The notes below the pieces were generated by a model. The model was not told the origin of the DNA and searched no databases. It saw nothing but the letters and a program-made list of their open reading frames with translations. This document shows positions 37,182 through 46,847 of a stretch of DNA of 64,000 nucleotides, piece after piece. The position numbers were made by a program, and so were the translations under genes. Origin of the DNA: Methylovulum sp. (lineage in GTDB: Bacteria; Pseudomonadota; Gammaproteobacteria; Methylococcales; Methylomonadaceae); the NCBI GenBank assembly GCA_028712695.1, contig JAQTQZ010000012.1, positions 50,047 through 114,046 on the forward strand, given 5' to 3'. The first letter of the stretch is position 1. Each line of letters opens with the position of its first letter.

Positions 37182-37310
37182 TCATAGCTAAGGTTTTAGC
37201 CTTTTTACACTTAAAACTTCTTGTGCTATTCTAGCTGGCACTTTTTTATAACACGGCACACGGACTATTTGCCGTATTCTAAGCTAAGGAACTGCTACTG
37301 TGAGAAAAAC

Positions 37311-37787
37311 ATGACCGAACCAAGCACTACTCAGCCTACGGTGCAGGATATAATCACTGCCCTTAAGGATAAACCTGGCGCACTTTTGCCTATTTTGCAC
37401 GGCATTCAGGATGCAATGGGGTACATTCCTCCCGATAGCGTCCCCGTTATTGCTAGAGCCCTTAACCTGTCCCGCGCTGAAGTGCATGGTGTCATCAGTT
37501 TCTATCACTATTTTCGCGAAACTCCGCCTGGCAAGCACACCCTTCATCTATGCCGAGCCGAATCTTGCCAAGCTATGGGAGCTTCCGAATTGGAAGCCCA
37601 CGTTAAAGCTAAACTGGACATTGACTTTCATGAAACCACCGCGGACGGCCAATTTTCCTTAGAGCCCGTTTATTGCTTAGGCAACTGTGCTTGCTCGCCT
37701 GCCATGCAAATCGGCCATGACATTTATGGTCGAGTTTCACCCGACACATTTGATGGCATTATCAACGAATTGGAGCAATCAGCATGA
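37311..37787 (+). CDS. fdsG: NAD-dependent formate dehydrogenase gamma subunit (NuoE-like)
   Basis: The 158-residue thioredoxin-like [2Fe-2S] protein has ligands CRAESC (about 81-86) and CLGNCACSP (about 122-130) in the standard NuoE spacing, plus [20 protein letters not shown]. It carries electrons between the alpha and beta subunits of soluble NAD-linked formate dehydrogenase. The ATG at 37311 is chosen; GTGAGA just upstream is a weak ribosome-binding site. It overlaps fdsB by 4 nt and starts the operon. Confidence 0.93.
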   Translation: MTEPSTTQPTVQDIITALKDKPGALLPILHGIQDAMGYIPPDSVPVIARALNLSRAEVHGVISFYHYFRETPPGKHTLHLCRAESCQAMGASELEAHVKAKLDIDFHETTADGQFSLEPVYCLGNCACSPAMQIGHDIYGRVSPDTFDGIINELEQSA

Positions 37788-39337
37788 GCATCACCGTTTA
37801 TGTCCCCTGCGATTCAGGTGCGATTTCTTTAGGTGCTGACCGCGTCGCTGCCGCCATTAGCCAACAAGCCATGCAACGCGGCTTAGATATTGAGCTCGTT
37901 CGTAATGGCTCGCGCGGCATGTATTGGCTGGAACCATTGGTGGAAGTCGCCACTGATAACGGCCGCATCGCCTTTGGCCCAGTACAAATTAATGATGTTG
38001 CAGGCTTATTTGATGCCGACTTTTTAAGCGGCGGTGACCACACTTTAAGTTTAGGCTTAACCGAAGAACTCGATTATTTCAAAAAACAGCAACGCCTTAC
38101 TTTCGCCCGTGTGGGCATTACCGATCCAATTAGTCTTGATGGCTATCTTGCCCATGAGGGTTATCGCGGCTTGCACAACGCGCTCACTATGGCACAAGCG
38201 GACATTGTCAAAGCCGTCACCGATTCTGGCTTGCGTGGACGTGGCGGAGCCGCATTTCCGACCGGCATTAAATGGAACACGGTGTTAAACACACCATCCG
38301 AGCAAAAGTACATTATTTGTAACGCCGACGAAGGCGATTCCGGCACCTTCTCTGATCGTATGGTCATGGAAGGCGACCCATTCGTTTTAATTGAAGGCAT
38401 GACCATTGCGGGATTGGCCGTAGGTGCAACCCAAGGCTACATCTATCTACGCATAGAATATCCCCATGCCCATAAAGCACTCACCGCCGCAATTGAAACT
38501 GCCTATCAAACTGGTTATTTAGGTGATGACATACAAGGCAGCGGCAAAACCTTCCATCTGGAAGTGCGCTTAGGTGCTGGTGCTTATGTCTGCGGCGAAG
38601 AAACTTCACTGATGGAAAGTTTGGAAGGCAAACGTGGTTTGGTACGTTTCAAGCCGCCATTGCCTGCCATTAAAGGTTTATTTGGGCAACCTACGGTAGT
38701 CAATAATGTCATTTCCCTTGCCTCTGTGCCAATCATTCTGGACAAGGGTGGCGAATACTACCGCGATTTCGGCATGGGCCGCTCACGCGGCACACTACCA
38801 TTGCAACTAGCGGGCAATCTCAAACACACCGGTCTAGTCGAAATCGCTTTTGGTTTGACATTACGCGAATTACTGTATGGCTTCGGCGGCGGCTCAGCAT
38901 CAGGCAGGCCAATTAAAGCAGTACAAGTCGGCGGCCCATTAGGCGCTTATCTGCCCGAATCACAATTCGACACACCGCTCGATTACGAAGCCTTTGCAGC
39001 CATCTGGACAGTGTTGGGTCACGGCGGTGTCGTTGCATTCGATGATACGGTTGACATGGCCGCGATGGCTAAATACAGCATGGAGTTCTGCGCAATTGAA
39101 TCCTGCGGTAAATGCACGCCGTGCCGCATCGGATCAACTCGTGGCTACGAACTTATGGATGAAATTATGCAAGGCCGCGAACTTGACAAAAACATATCTT
39201 TGTTACGCTCGCTTTGCGATACCTTGCTAAACGGCTCGCTTTGTGCATTAGGCGGCATGACACCCTACCCTGTGCTAAGTGCTTTGAACCATTTTCCCGA
39301 AGACTTCGGGATCAATGAAAAAGCCAACATAGCTTGA
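37784..39337 (+). CDS. fdsB: NAD-dependent formate dehydrogenase beta subunit (NuoF-like, NADH-forming)
   Basis: The 517-residue protein joins an N-terminal thioredoxin-like part (about 1-110) to a NuoF-like part. It shows [16 protein letters not shown] (NADH site), [14 protein letters not shown] (FMN site), [22 protein letters not shown], and the [4Fe-4S] ligands [16 protein letters not shown] with a later Cys in [10 protein letters not shown]. This subunit passes electrons from the formate site to NAD+. It is translationally coupled to fdsG. Confidence 0.94.
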   Translation: MSITVYVPCDSGAISLGADRVAAAISQQAMQRGLDIELVRNGSRGMYWLEPLVEVATDNGRIAFGPVQINDVAGLFDADFLSGGDHTLSLGLTEELDYFKKQQRLTFARVGITDPISLDGYLAHEGYRGLHNALTMAQADIVKAVTDSGLRGRGGAAFPTGIKWNTVLNTPSEQKYIICNADEGDSGTFSDRMVMEGDPFVLIEGMTIAGLAVGATQGYIYLRIEYPHAHKALTAAIETAYQTGYLGDDIQGSGKTFHLEVRLGAGAYVCGEETSLMESLEGKRGLVRFKPPLPAIKGLFGQPTVVNNVISLASVPIILDKGGEYYRDFGMGRSRGTLPLQLAGNLKHTGLVEIAFGLTLRELLYGFGGGSASGRPIKAVQVGGPLGAYLPESQFDTPLDYEAFAAIWTVLGHGGVVAFDDTVDMAAMAKYSMEFCAIESCGKCTPCRIGSTRGYELMDEIMQGRELDKNISLLRSLCDTLLNGSLCALGGMTPYPVLSALNHFPEDFGINEKANIA

Positions 39338-39358
39338 TAACCCTTCGAGGTAACGACC

Positions 39359-42211
39359 ATGTCCATCAATAAAGAACCTGATTTCGGCACCCCTGCCAGC
39401 GCCGCAACAACCAACGTCACGCTGGAAATAGACGGCTTTAAGGTGACGGCTCCCGCCGGAACATCCATCATGCGTGCGGCGGCCAGTATTGGCATCGACA
39501 TCCCCAAGCTGTGCGCGACCGACAGCATCGAACCGTTCGGCTCGTGCCGTTTGTGCCTAGTGCAAATCGAAGGGGGGCGTGGGATGCCTGCTTCCTGCAC
39601 CACACCGGTTGCCGAAGGCCAAAAAGTCACCACGCAAAATCCTCGGCTGGCCGAAGTGCGCCGTGGCATAATGGAGTTGTACATATCCGATCATCCCCTA
39701 GATTGCTTGACCTGTTCAGCCAATGGCGATTGCGAATTGCAAGATATGGCAGGTGCAGTCGGTCTGCGTCAGGTGCGCTATAACCCCATCGAAACACATC
39801 TGAATGCCGTCAAAGACGAAAGCAACCCGTATTTTACATTCGACCCCAGTAAATGTATCGTCTGCTCGCGTTGCGTCAGGGCTTGCGAAGAAACGCAAGG
39901 CACGTTTGCCTTGACTATTGATGGCCGCGGTTTTGATTCCAAAGTGTCCCCTGGACAAAACGAAGCTTTTATGGCGTCTGAATGCGTGTCTTGTGGAGCG
40001 TGCGTACAAGCCTGCCCAACGGCAACTTTGATGGAAAAATCGGTCATTGATAACGGGCAGCCTGAACACGCCATCGTCACCACTTGCGCCTATTGTGGCG
40101 TCGGCTGCTCATTCCGCGCCGAAATGAAAGGCGAACAAGTCATCCGCATGGTGCCCAACAAAGATGGCAAAGCCAACCACGGCCACTCTTGCGTTAAAGG
40201 GCGTTTTGCATTTGGATACGCCACCCATAAAGACCGGATCACCACTCCAATGATCCGTGCCAGTATCAAAGACCCTTGGCAAGAAGTCAGTTGGGAAGAA
40301 GCAATCAGCTATGCTGCCTCTGAATTAAAACGCATCCAAGCCAAATACGGCAAAGATTCGATTGGTGGCATCACCTCCTCGCGCTGTACGAATGAAGAGA
40401 CTTATTTAGTCCAAAAGCTGATCCGTGCCGGTTTTGGCAACAATAACGTAGATACCTGTGCGCGGGTTTGCCATTCACCTACGGGTTATGGATTGAAACA
40501 AACCTTTGGTGAATCCTCTGGTACACAAGATTTTGATTCTGTCATGAAAGCCGATGTCATTCTTGTGATTGGCGTCAACCCGACCGATGGCCATCCTGTG
40601 TTTGGTTCGCAAATGAAAAAACGTTTGCGCCAAGGTGCTAAGCTGATCGTCGTTGATCCACGTGAAATTGATTTGGTCAAAAACAGCCCGCACGTCAAAG
40701 CCGATTATCATCTGAAATTACGCCCCAGCACCAATGTGGCTTTAATCAATGCTATCGCTCATGTCGTGGTCAGCGAAAACCTGACCAACGAAACTTTCGT
40801 CAACGAACGTTGCGACGTAGCCTCCTTTAATAAATGGAAAACGTTTATTGCCGACCCACGCCACGCACCGGAAGCCACCGAAGTGATCACCGGCGTACCC
40901 GCCGCTGATATCCGCGCGGCTGCCAGACTGTACGCAACAGCAGGTAATGGTGCTATTTATTATGGTTTGGGTGTGACCGAACATAGCCAAGGCTCAACAA
41001 TGGTTATCGGCATAGCCAACCTGGCCATGGCAACCGGCAATTTGGGCCGCATCGGTGTCGGTGTCAATCCGTTGCGCGGTCAAAATAACGTGCAAGGTTC
41101 TTGTGACATGGGGTCGTTCCCGCACGAATTTCCTGGTTACCGGCATGTTTCCGACCCCGAAACCCATAAGTTGTTTGAATCTGCTTGGCAAGCACAATTA
41201 AGCAGCGAACCAGGCTTACGCATCCCGAACATGTTTGAAGCCGCTTTGGACAGCAGTTTTATGGGGCTTTATTGCGAAGGGGAAGACATCGCCCAATCCG
41301 ATCCTGACATCAAACATGTCCATGCCGCATTGCGGGCGATGGAATGTGTCATCGTTCAGGACATTTTCTTAAACGAAACGGCCAAATTCGCGCATGTGTT
41401 CTTGCCCGGCGCTTCTTTTTTGGAAAAAAACGGCACCTTTACCAATGCTGAACGCCGCATTTCGCCCGTAAGCAAGGTCATGAAACCTTTGGCTATTTAT
41501 CAAGATTGGGAAGTTACCCAATTACTGTCCAATGCCATGGGCTATCCGATGAACTATAACCATCCATCAGAAATCATGGCGGAGATTGCCAGCCTGACCC
41601 CTAGCTTTACCGGTGTCAGTTATGAAAAAATTGATGAGCTTGGCAGCATCCAATGGCCTTGCAATGATGATACGCCTCTAGGCACACCCATCATGCACAC
41701 CGATGAATTTATGCGTGACGACGGCAAGGGCTTATTTATGCTGACGGATTACGTCGCCACCCAAGAAAAAATCACGCCGATGTTCCCGTTGATTTTGACT
41801 ACGGGCCGCATTTTGTCGCAATACAACGTCGGCGCGCAGACCCGCCGTACGGCCAATGTTGCGTGGCATGGTGAAGACCGTTTGGAAATCCATCCCCACG
41901 ATGCTGAAGACCGTGGCGTTAATAATGACGACTGGGTCGGCATCAAGAGCCGGGCAGGTGAAACCGTGCTACGGGCGCTGATTACTGACCGTGTGCAGCC
42001 AGGTGTGGTTTACACTACGTTCCATTTCCCAGAATCCGGTGCCAATGTCATCACGACTGACAACTCTGATTGGGCGACTAACTGCCCCGAATACAAAGTA
42101 ACCGCAGTGCAAGTGACCAAAGTCAACCAGCCATCACAATGGCAACAAGACTACACGGCCTTCTCAGAGCAACAATTGGAACTTTTGGAGCAAGGCCTGA
42201 GTAATGGCTAA
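39359..42211 (+). CDS. fdsA: NAD-dependent formate dehydrogenase alpha subunit, molybdopterin-binding
   Basis: The 950-residue catalytic subunit carries several clusters. They are an N-terminal [2Fe-2S] domain (CATDSIEPFGSCRLC), the CxxxC-type motif CSANGDCELQDM, two ferredoxin-type [4Fe-4S] sites (CIVCSRCVRACEE and CVSCGACVQACPT) and the proximal cluster CAYCGVGCSF (about residue 242). The catalytic molybdenum (or tungsten) ligand is a cysteine in CARVCHSPTGYG, not selenocysteine. It oxidises formate to CO2 in the cytosol. GAGGTAACGACC precedes the ATG at 39359. In a C1-using organism this gives NADH from the last step of formaldehyde dissimilation. Confidence 0.95.
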   Translation: MSINKEPDFGTPASAATTNVTLEIDGFKVTAPAGTSIMRAAASIGIDIPKLCATDSIEPFGSCRLCLVQIEGGRGMPASCTTPVAEGQKVTTQNPRLAEVRRGIMELYISDHPLDCLTCSANGDCELQDMAGAVGLRQVRYNPIETHLNAVKDESNPYFTFDPSKCIVCSRCVRACEETQGTFALTIDGRGFDSKVSPGQNEAFMASECVSCGACVQACPTATLMEKSVIDNGQPEHAIVTTCAYCGVGCSFRAEMKGEQVIRMVPNKDGKANHGHSCVKGRFAFGYATHKDRITTPMIRASIKDPWQEVSWEEAISYAASELKRIQAKYGKDSIGGITSSRCTNEETYLVQKLIRAGFGNNNVDTCARVCHSPTGYGLKQTFGESSGTQDFDSVMKADVILVIGVNPTDGHPVFGSQMKKRLRQGAKLIVVDPREIDLVKNSPHVKADYHLKLRPSTNVALINAIAHVVVSENLTNETFVNERCDVASFNKWKTFIADPRHAPEATEVITGVPAADIRAAARLYATAGNGAIYYGLGVTEHSQGSTMVIGIANLAMATGNLGRIGVGVNPLRGQNNVQGSCDMGSFPHEFPGYRHVSDPETHKLFESAWQAQLSSEPGLRIPNMFEAALDSSFMGLYCEGEDIAQSDPDIKHVHAALRAMECVIVQDIFLNETAKFAHVFLPGASFLEKNGTFTNAERRISPVSKVMKPLAIYQDWEVTQLLSNAMGYPMNYNHPSEIMAEIASLTPSFTGVSYEKIDELGSIQWPCNDDTPLGTPIMHTDEFMRDDGKGLFMLTDYVATQEKITPMFPLILTTGRILSQYNVGAQTRRTANVAWHGEDRLEIHPHDAEDRGVNNDDWVGIKSRAGETVLRALITDRVQPGVVYTTFHFPESGANVITTDNSDWATNCPEYKVTAVQVTKVNQPSQWQQDYTAFSEQQLELLEQGLSNG

Positions 42212-43052
42212 TGCCAATCCGGTCACAGAGTCATTGATTCTTGATCTGGGCTGGCCTAGTTACCAACAACTCCCGGTGGAGCGGTGGCGGCAAGGCCTAC
42301 GTTCCATCGAACAGGACTATGTCGCTGAAGAAGTGCCGGTGGCCTTGGTTTACAACGGTATTCCCCATGTAGTCATGCTGGCGACTCCGACGAACTTGGA
42401 AGATTTCGCTCTAGGTTTTAGCCTTACCGAAGGCATTATTGGCGACCCGCATGAACTGCTGGCAACACGGATTTATAACCGCGCTAACGGCATAGAGGTG
42501 CAAATCAAGATTCCCGAACAGCGCTTCCAGTGTTTGGCTGACAAAGGCCGCAACCTGACTGGCCGGACTGGTTGTGGTTTATGCGGAGCCACCACCTTGA
42601 AGCAGGCCGTGCGCACGCCAGTACCCGTGCAAACCGATTTGACCGTAAATGCCGAACAAATAATAACGGCCTTAACTGAAATCAAAGGACAGCAACGGAT
42701 TAACCAATTGACTGGTTCGGTACATGCTGCTGCTTGGGTAATTCCAGACACCGGCATTATCGCAGTGCGTGAGGATGTCGGTCGGCATAATGCTTTGGAT
42801 AAGTTGATTGGCGCATTGCTACGTACCGGAAAAAAACCCAGTATGGGCTTTGTCATAGTTACTAGCCGCGCCAGTTATGAAATGGTTCAAAAAACAGCTT
42901 TTTCTGGAATTGGCCTACTAGCGGCAATCTCTGCGCCGACTGGCTTGGCTATCCGCTTGGCTGACCAAGCCGGAGTGACCTTGGTCGGATTTGCCCGTAC
43001 CGACCAACATGTGGTCTACACTCATCCACAACGTTTAATACATAATGTTTAG
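42204..43052 (+). CDS. fdhD: formate dehydrogenase sulfurtransferase FdhD
   Basis: The 282-residue protein contains the catalytic cysteine pair in TGRTGCGLCGATTLKQ (CGLCG) and the family core VREDVGRHNALDKLIGALLR. FdhD receives sulfur from a cysteine desulfurase and sulfurates the molybdenum cofactor of formate dehydrogenase, which is needed for activity. The gene overlaps fdsA by 8 nt and fits the fdsC position of fdsGBACD operons. Confidence 0.94.
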   Translation: MANANPVTESLILDLGWPSYQQLPVERWRQGLRSIEQDYVAEEVPVALVYNGIPHVVMLATPTNLEDFALGFSLTEGIIGDPHELLATRIYNRANGIEVQIKIPEQRFQCLADKGRNLTGRTGCGLCGATTLKQAVRTPVPVQTDLTVNAEQIITALTEIKGQQRINQLTGSVHAAAWVIPDTGIIAVREDVGRHNALDKLIGALLRTGKKPSMGFVIVTSRASYEMVQKTAFSGIGLLAAISAPTGLAIRLADQAGVTLVGFARTDQHVVYTHPQRLIHNV

Positions 43053-43059
43053 AAACCCT

Positions 43060-43269
43060 ATGAAAATTGAAAGACTCATCCAAATGGCCAACGATATTAG
43101 CAATTTTTTTAACGCTGAAAGCGACAAAGAAATTGCCATAGAAGGCGTAAGAAACCATATCTTACGCGCATGGGAACCAAGAATGCGGCAAGCAATTATT
43201 GCTTACTGCCAAGAAAATGGTACAGGCTTAAGTGATCTTGCCAAAGCCGCTGTTTCCAAGTTGGGCTAA
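43060..43269 (+). CDS. fdsD: NAD-dependent formate dehydrogenase delta subunit
   Basis: The 69-residue protein MKIERLIQMANDISNFFNAE to LSDLAKAAVSKLG matches FdsD: IERL-MANDI-FF near the start, then a HILRAWEPRMR motif. FdsD is a small stabilising subunit of the soluble formate dehydrogenase complex. The ATG at 43060 is chosen because FdsD proteins normally begin right before IERL; an ATG at 43045 overlapping fdhD is possible. It closes the operon. Confidence 0.9.
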   Translation: MKIERLIQMANDISNFFNAESDKEIAIEGVRNHILRAWEPRMRQAIIAYCQENGTGLSDLAKAAVSKLG

Positions 43270-43331
43270 CAAATCCACTTGCGGTATTTTTCAAGTGACC
43301 ATGACTAAGCCAAATCAATTAATTGGCATGC

Positions 43332-43769
43332 TTACGTTTTTAGTGTAAACGTGACTGGACCATCATTAACCAAAGCGACTTGCATATCTGCACCGAACTC
43401 GCCAAATTGCACCATTGGATACATTTTTTTAGCTATTTGTTGTAAGTAAGCGAACATCAGTTGCGCTTGTTCAGGGGGAGCCGCAGTGACAAAACTTGGC
43501 CGATTGCCTTTTTGGGTATCAGCCGCCAGCGTAAATTGTGGCACTAGCAACAAACCGCCGCCTATATCCCTTAAGCTCAGATTCATCCGACCTTGTTCGT
43601 CGGAAAAAATCCGGTAATTAAGTATGCGCTCCAGCAGGCGGTAGGCCTCTTTTTCTGTATCCATTTTTTCGATGGCAACCAGTGCCATAATGCCAACCGC
43701 AATATTACCAATTATTTGATTATTAACCGTAACAGAAGCGCCGGTTACACGCTGGATTAAGGTGATCAT
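43332..43769 (-). CDS. dtd: D-aminoacyl-tRNA deacylase
   Basis: The 145-residue protein begins MITLIQRVTGASVTVNNQIIGNI and contains LLLVPQFTLAAD and GNRPSFVTAAPPEQA, the latter being close to the Gly-cisPro-containing edge typical of DTD. It hydrolyses D-amino acids from mischarged tRNA. The ATG at 43769 gives the exact family length and is preferred to the TTG at 43784. It lies directly after rluB. Confidence 0.94.
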   Translation of the reverse strand: MITLIQRVTGASVTVNNQIIGNIAVGIMALVAIEKMDTEKEAYRLLERILNYRIFSDEQGRMNLSLRDIGGGLLLVPQFTLAADTQKGNRPSFVTAAPPEQAQLMFAYLQQIAKKMYPMVQFGEFGADMQVALVNDGPVTFTLKT

Positions 43770-43784
43770 GTAGGTTCTGCGCAA

Positions 43785-44687
43785 TCAATTTTTTCTAATA
43801 TGGCGTTTATTAGGCTCTTTTTTATAGCCTGAGTTTTTAGGTTCTGGGCTGTCGGGCTTAGTTCTGGTTAATCCGGCGAATTCAAACAATAAATCCAACT
43901 CCTTATCAGTCATTTCATAAACAGCCTGAGTTTTTAAACCATCCGGTAGCACCATCGCCCCGTAACGTACCCGAATCAAGCGGCTGACAACTACTTGCTG
44001 GGATTCCCACAGGCGCCTTACCAGACGATTACGGCCTTCTTTGACAATTACGTAATACCATTTATTAGCACCTTCCCCACCGGAAAATCTGATTTCATCA
44101 AATTTTGCCATACCATCTTCAAGCTCCACACCATGTTTGAGTTTTTCAAGCATGACATCGGGCACGTCACCCAAAATACGCACAGCATATTCACGCTCGA
44201 CTTCAGAGGAAGGGTGCATTAGCCGATTGGCCAACTCGCCATTATTGGTGAATAGCAGCAATCCCGAAGTATTGATGTCGAGACGGCCAACATTAATCCA
44301 CCGCCCCGTGGGTAATTTTGGCAATCGGGCAAACACTGTAGGACGGCCTTCAGGATCATTGCGCGTAACAACCTCGCCTATCGCTTTATGGTAAATCAAA
44401 GCTTGCGTCGGTTGCTCCGCAAATTTTTGCCAATGCAGCACCCGCTCGTTGAGTTGAAGATGATCACCCGCTCTCAGACGGTCACCTAAGGTAACCAAAT
44501 TCCCGTTAAGTTTTAAGCGACCTTCCGCTATCCAGCGTTCAATCTCCCGCCGGGATCCTACCCCGCCACGTGCCAAGACTTTTTGGATACGCTCACCACT
44601 GTCTGACGACGGCTGTCCGTTATTTTTCGATACATTCTGTTCTGTCAGCTGTTTCGGTGCGCTGTTCGTCGGTGTTCTGCTTTTCAC
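43785..44687 (-). CDS. rluB: 23S rRNA pseudouridine synthase RluB-type
   Basis: The 300-residue protein has an N-terminal S4 RNA-binding domain (RIQKVLARGGVGSRREIERWIAEGRLKLNG), then the catalytic GRLDINTSGLLLFTNNGELANRLMHPS with the active Asp in RLD. It also has a basic C-terminal tail. RluB modifies U2605 of 23S rRNA in E. coli; RluE/RluF-type specificity cannot be wholly excluded. The start at 44687 overlaps scpB by 68 nt. The first 25 residues are low-complexity. It shares the scpA-scpB-rluB order seen in many bacteria. Confidence 0.92.
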   Translation of the reverse strand: MKSRTPTNSAPKQLTEQNVSKNNGQPSSDSGERIQKVLARGGVGSRREIERWIAEGRLKLNGNLVTLGDRLRAGDHLQLNERVLHWQKFAEQPTQALIYHKAIGEVVTRNDPEGRPTVFARLPKLPTGRWINVGRLDINTSGLLLFTNNGELANRLMHPSSEVEREYAVRILGDVPDVMLEKLKHGVELEDGMAKFDEIRFSGGEGANKWYYVIVKEGRNRLVRRLWESQQVVVSRLIRVRYGAMVLPDGLKTQAVYEMTDKELDLLFEFAGLTRTKPDSPEPKNSGYKKEPNKRHIRKN

Positions 44688-45246
44688 TGGTTACCTGCGT
44701 TTGTTGCTGTAGCTTGTCCACCGACACATCAAGAGTTTTAATCTCCTGTAAAGTCGGTAGGTCATTTAATGTTGTAATATTGAAATAATCCAAAAATTGT
44801 CGTGTTGTGCCTAACAAGGCTGGCCGCCCCGGAACTTCTTTGTGCCCGATAACCTTTACCCACTCACGCTCCAACAAGGTTTGGATAATGCTTGAACTGA
44901 CACTGACGCCGCGTATATCTTCAATATCACCACGCGTGACGGGCTGGCGGTAGGCGATAATAGCTAATGTTTCAAGCAGTGCCCTAGAATATTTGGGTGG
45001 CTTTTCTTCAAACAACCGCGATACCCATCCCGACAACTCCGGCTTAACCTGAAAACGGTAACCGCTGGCGACCTGTCTTAATTCTACTGGACGAGCCGTG
45101 TAGTCTTTGGCTATCGCTGTCAGGGCAGCCTGTACATCCTCTATTTCAGGTTGTTCCTGCTCTGGAAAGACCTGCTGTATCTGTTTACAGGTCATGGGCT
45201 GTTTAGCAGCAAATAAAATGGCCTCGACAATATATTTTATTTCCAT
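44620..45246 (-). CDS. scpB: segregation and condensation protein ScpB
   Basis: The 208-residue protein has two winged-helix domains: MEIKYIVEAILFAAKQPMTCKQIQQVF and LETLAIIAYRQPVTRGDIEDIRGV. It also has the family stretch VIGHKEVPGRPALLGTTRQFLDYF. ScpB dimers bind ScpA in the SMC-ScpAB condensin. The frame is open to 45531, but this upstream part overlaps scpA and has no family match, so the start is put at ATG 45246. No clear ribosome-binding site supports it, so the start is uncertain. Confidence 0.9.
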   Translation of the reverse strand: MEIKYIVEAILFAAKQPMTCKQIQQVFPEQEQPEIEDVQAALTAIAKDYTARPVELRQVASGYRFQVKPELSGWVSRLFEEKPPKYSRALLETLAIIAYRQPVTRGDIEDIRGVSVSSSIIQTLLEREWVKVIGHKEVPGRPALLGTTRQFLDYFNITTLNDLPTLQEIKTLDVSVDKLQQQTQVTSEKQNTDEQRTETADRTECIEK

Positions 45247-45307
45247 GCTGACAGGCAGTTGCTCATCGGGAGCAGGCAACTGAACCGTTTCTTTGATTTT
45301 CTTAGGC

Positions 45308-46138
45308 TTAGCCACTTTCAGAATGGGCGGCAACTGCACTGACAGTTCTGACGCTAAGTCCGGCAAGGGTGCCGGATTCGATAATTTCGACAAGTCCTTC
45401 TTTGCTGAGCTCGAGGATGGCGAGGAATGAAACGACGACGCCGTGTCTGCCTTCTTTTCGGATAAATAATTGCGAGAAAAGGAGACTATTTTCTCCTTTA
45501 AGGTTTGCCAAAATGGTTGCCATGCGTTCACGAACTGATAATGCTTCTTTGGTAATTTGGTGGTGGCTTAGCTGTTCAACCCGTGTTAAAACATCCCGAA
45601 AAGCCAATAAAATATCCTTTAGCTGAACATCCGGTAAAAGTTGCGCAATATTAAGCGTTGATACATCAATATCTACGGGAAACAATTCACGTTCCATTCT
45701 CGGCAACTGATCCAGCTCGTCAGCGGCATATTTGATACATTCATATTCCTGTAGCCTACGGATTAATGTTGCCCTAGGATCGTCTTCTTCATCTTCGGCT
45801 TCAGATTGGCGCGGTAGTAGCATTCTGGATTTTATTTCTGCTAATAGCGCCGCCATCACCAGATATTCTGCCGCTAACTCAAGATTTAGCCCATCCATCA
45901 GCTGAATATAATTAATGTACTGGCGGGTAATCTGGGCTATCGGTATATTCAAAATATCCAAATTCTGTCGTCTGATTAAATACAGTAACAGATCCAGCGG
46001 CCCTTCGAATAACTCAAGGAAAACTTCCAGTGCATCGGGTGGTATATAAAGGTCTTCAGGTAATTGATTAAAAGGGGTGCCGTTAACTATAGCAAAGGTG
46101 AGTGGCTCAATCAGGTTATCTGTGGGGTTTTGGCTCAT
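45308..46138 (-). CDS. scpA: segregation and condensation protein ScpA
   Basis: The 276-residue kleisin contains FEGPLDLLLYLIRRQNLDILNIPIAQITRQYINYIQLM, LELAAEYLVMAALLAEIKSRMLLP and a C-terminal winged helix (VVSFLAILELSKEGLVEII). It bridges the SMC heads in the condensin complex. The ATG at 46138 is used; the preceding TTG codons are less likely. An N-terminal extension of about 40 residues precedes the conserved core. Confidence 0.94.
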   Translation of the reverse strand: MSQNPTDNLIEPLTFAIVNGTPFNQLPEDLYIPPDALEVFLELFEGPLDLLLYLIRRQNLDILNIPIAQITRQYINYIQLMDGLNLELAAEYLVMAALLAEIKSRMLLPRQSEAEDEEDDPRATLIRRLQEYECIKYAADELDQLPRMERELFPVDIDVSTLNIAQLLPDVQLKDILLAFRDVLTRVEQLSHHQITKEALSVRERMATILANLKGENSLLFSQLFIRKEGRHGVVVSFLAILELSKEGLVEIIESGTLAGLSVRTVSAVAAHSESG

Positions 46139-46170
46139 CAACAAAAACTAAAGCAAATAGCGCTATAAAA

Positions 46171-46824
46171 TCAGAGCCCTGCGATGGAAAAAAAGACTTT
46201 CTGAATAACAAACAGCGGATAAGAAAGAACGGTATTTAAAAAACCACTGTAAAGCAAGACTACTAAAATAATGAACCCATAACGCTCCAACTGGTTATAT
46301 TTCCAAGCCAAACGAGGTGGTAACAAACCGGTTAAAATACGGCTGCCATCAAGAGGCGGGATGGGCAACAAGTTAATCAATGCCAAAACCAAGTTAATGG
46401 AAATACCCGCTATCCCCATATAAATAAGCGGCAATGAAATGGCTTCAATACCTATAGTTACCCCTACGCGAGCCAGCAACGCCCAAGCTAAAGCCATTAA
46501 AAAATTGGCTACTGGCCCTGCTAAGGCAACAATCGCCATATCATGCAACGGTTTTTTAAAATTTCTACCATCAACAGGAACCGGCTTGGCCCAACCGAAA
46601 ATAATCCCTGTGCCCGTCATCAATAATAGGCCAGGCAAAATAATAGTGCCAAAAAGATCAATATGTTTAATCGGATTTAGCGTCAATCTGCCCAACATTG
46701 AAGCCGTATTGTCGCCGTATTTTTTCGCCACCCACCCATGCGCAACTTCATGCACGGTAATAGCAAAAACAACGGGCAAAATCCAAACAACTATGCGCTG
46801 GATTAGTGTCAATTCATTCATCAT
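46171..46824 (-). CDS. site-2 protease (M50) family membrane metallopeptidase
   Basis: The 217-residue protein has about five membrane helices. The metalloprotease motif is AITVHEVAHGWVAKKYGD (HExxH) in helix 1 and the third metal ligand is Asp in LLPIPPLDGSRIL. This is the small FtsH-like S2P type (YwhC-like) without a PDZ domain. The substrate is unknown. It is followed by scpA and preceded by a yciO-type gene, a neighbourhood common in gammaproteobacteria. Confidence 0.9.
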   Translation of the reverse strand: MMNELTLIQRIVVWILPVVFAITVHEVAHGWVAKKYGDNTASMLGRLTLNPIKHIDLFGTIILPGLLLMTGTGIIFGWAKPVPVDGRNFKKPLHDMAIVALAGPVANFLMALAWALLARVGVTIGIEAISLPLIYMGIAGISINLVLALINLLPIPPLDGSRILTGLLPPRLAWKYNQLERYGFIILVVLLYSGFLNTVLSYPLFVIQKVFFSIAGL

Positions 46825-46847
46825 AGAACGATACTTCCTTTAGTTAT

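Noticed and set aside
40455..40500. Selenocysteine at the formate dehydrogenase active site
   Set aside because: The active-site codon is a normal cysteine codon within the motif ARVCHSPT; no in-frame TGA exists.
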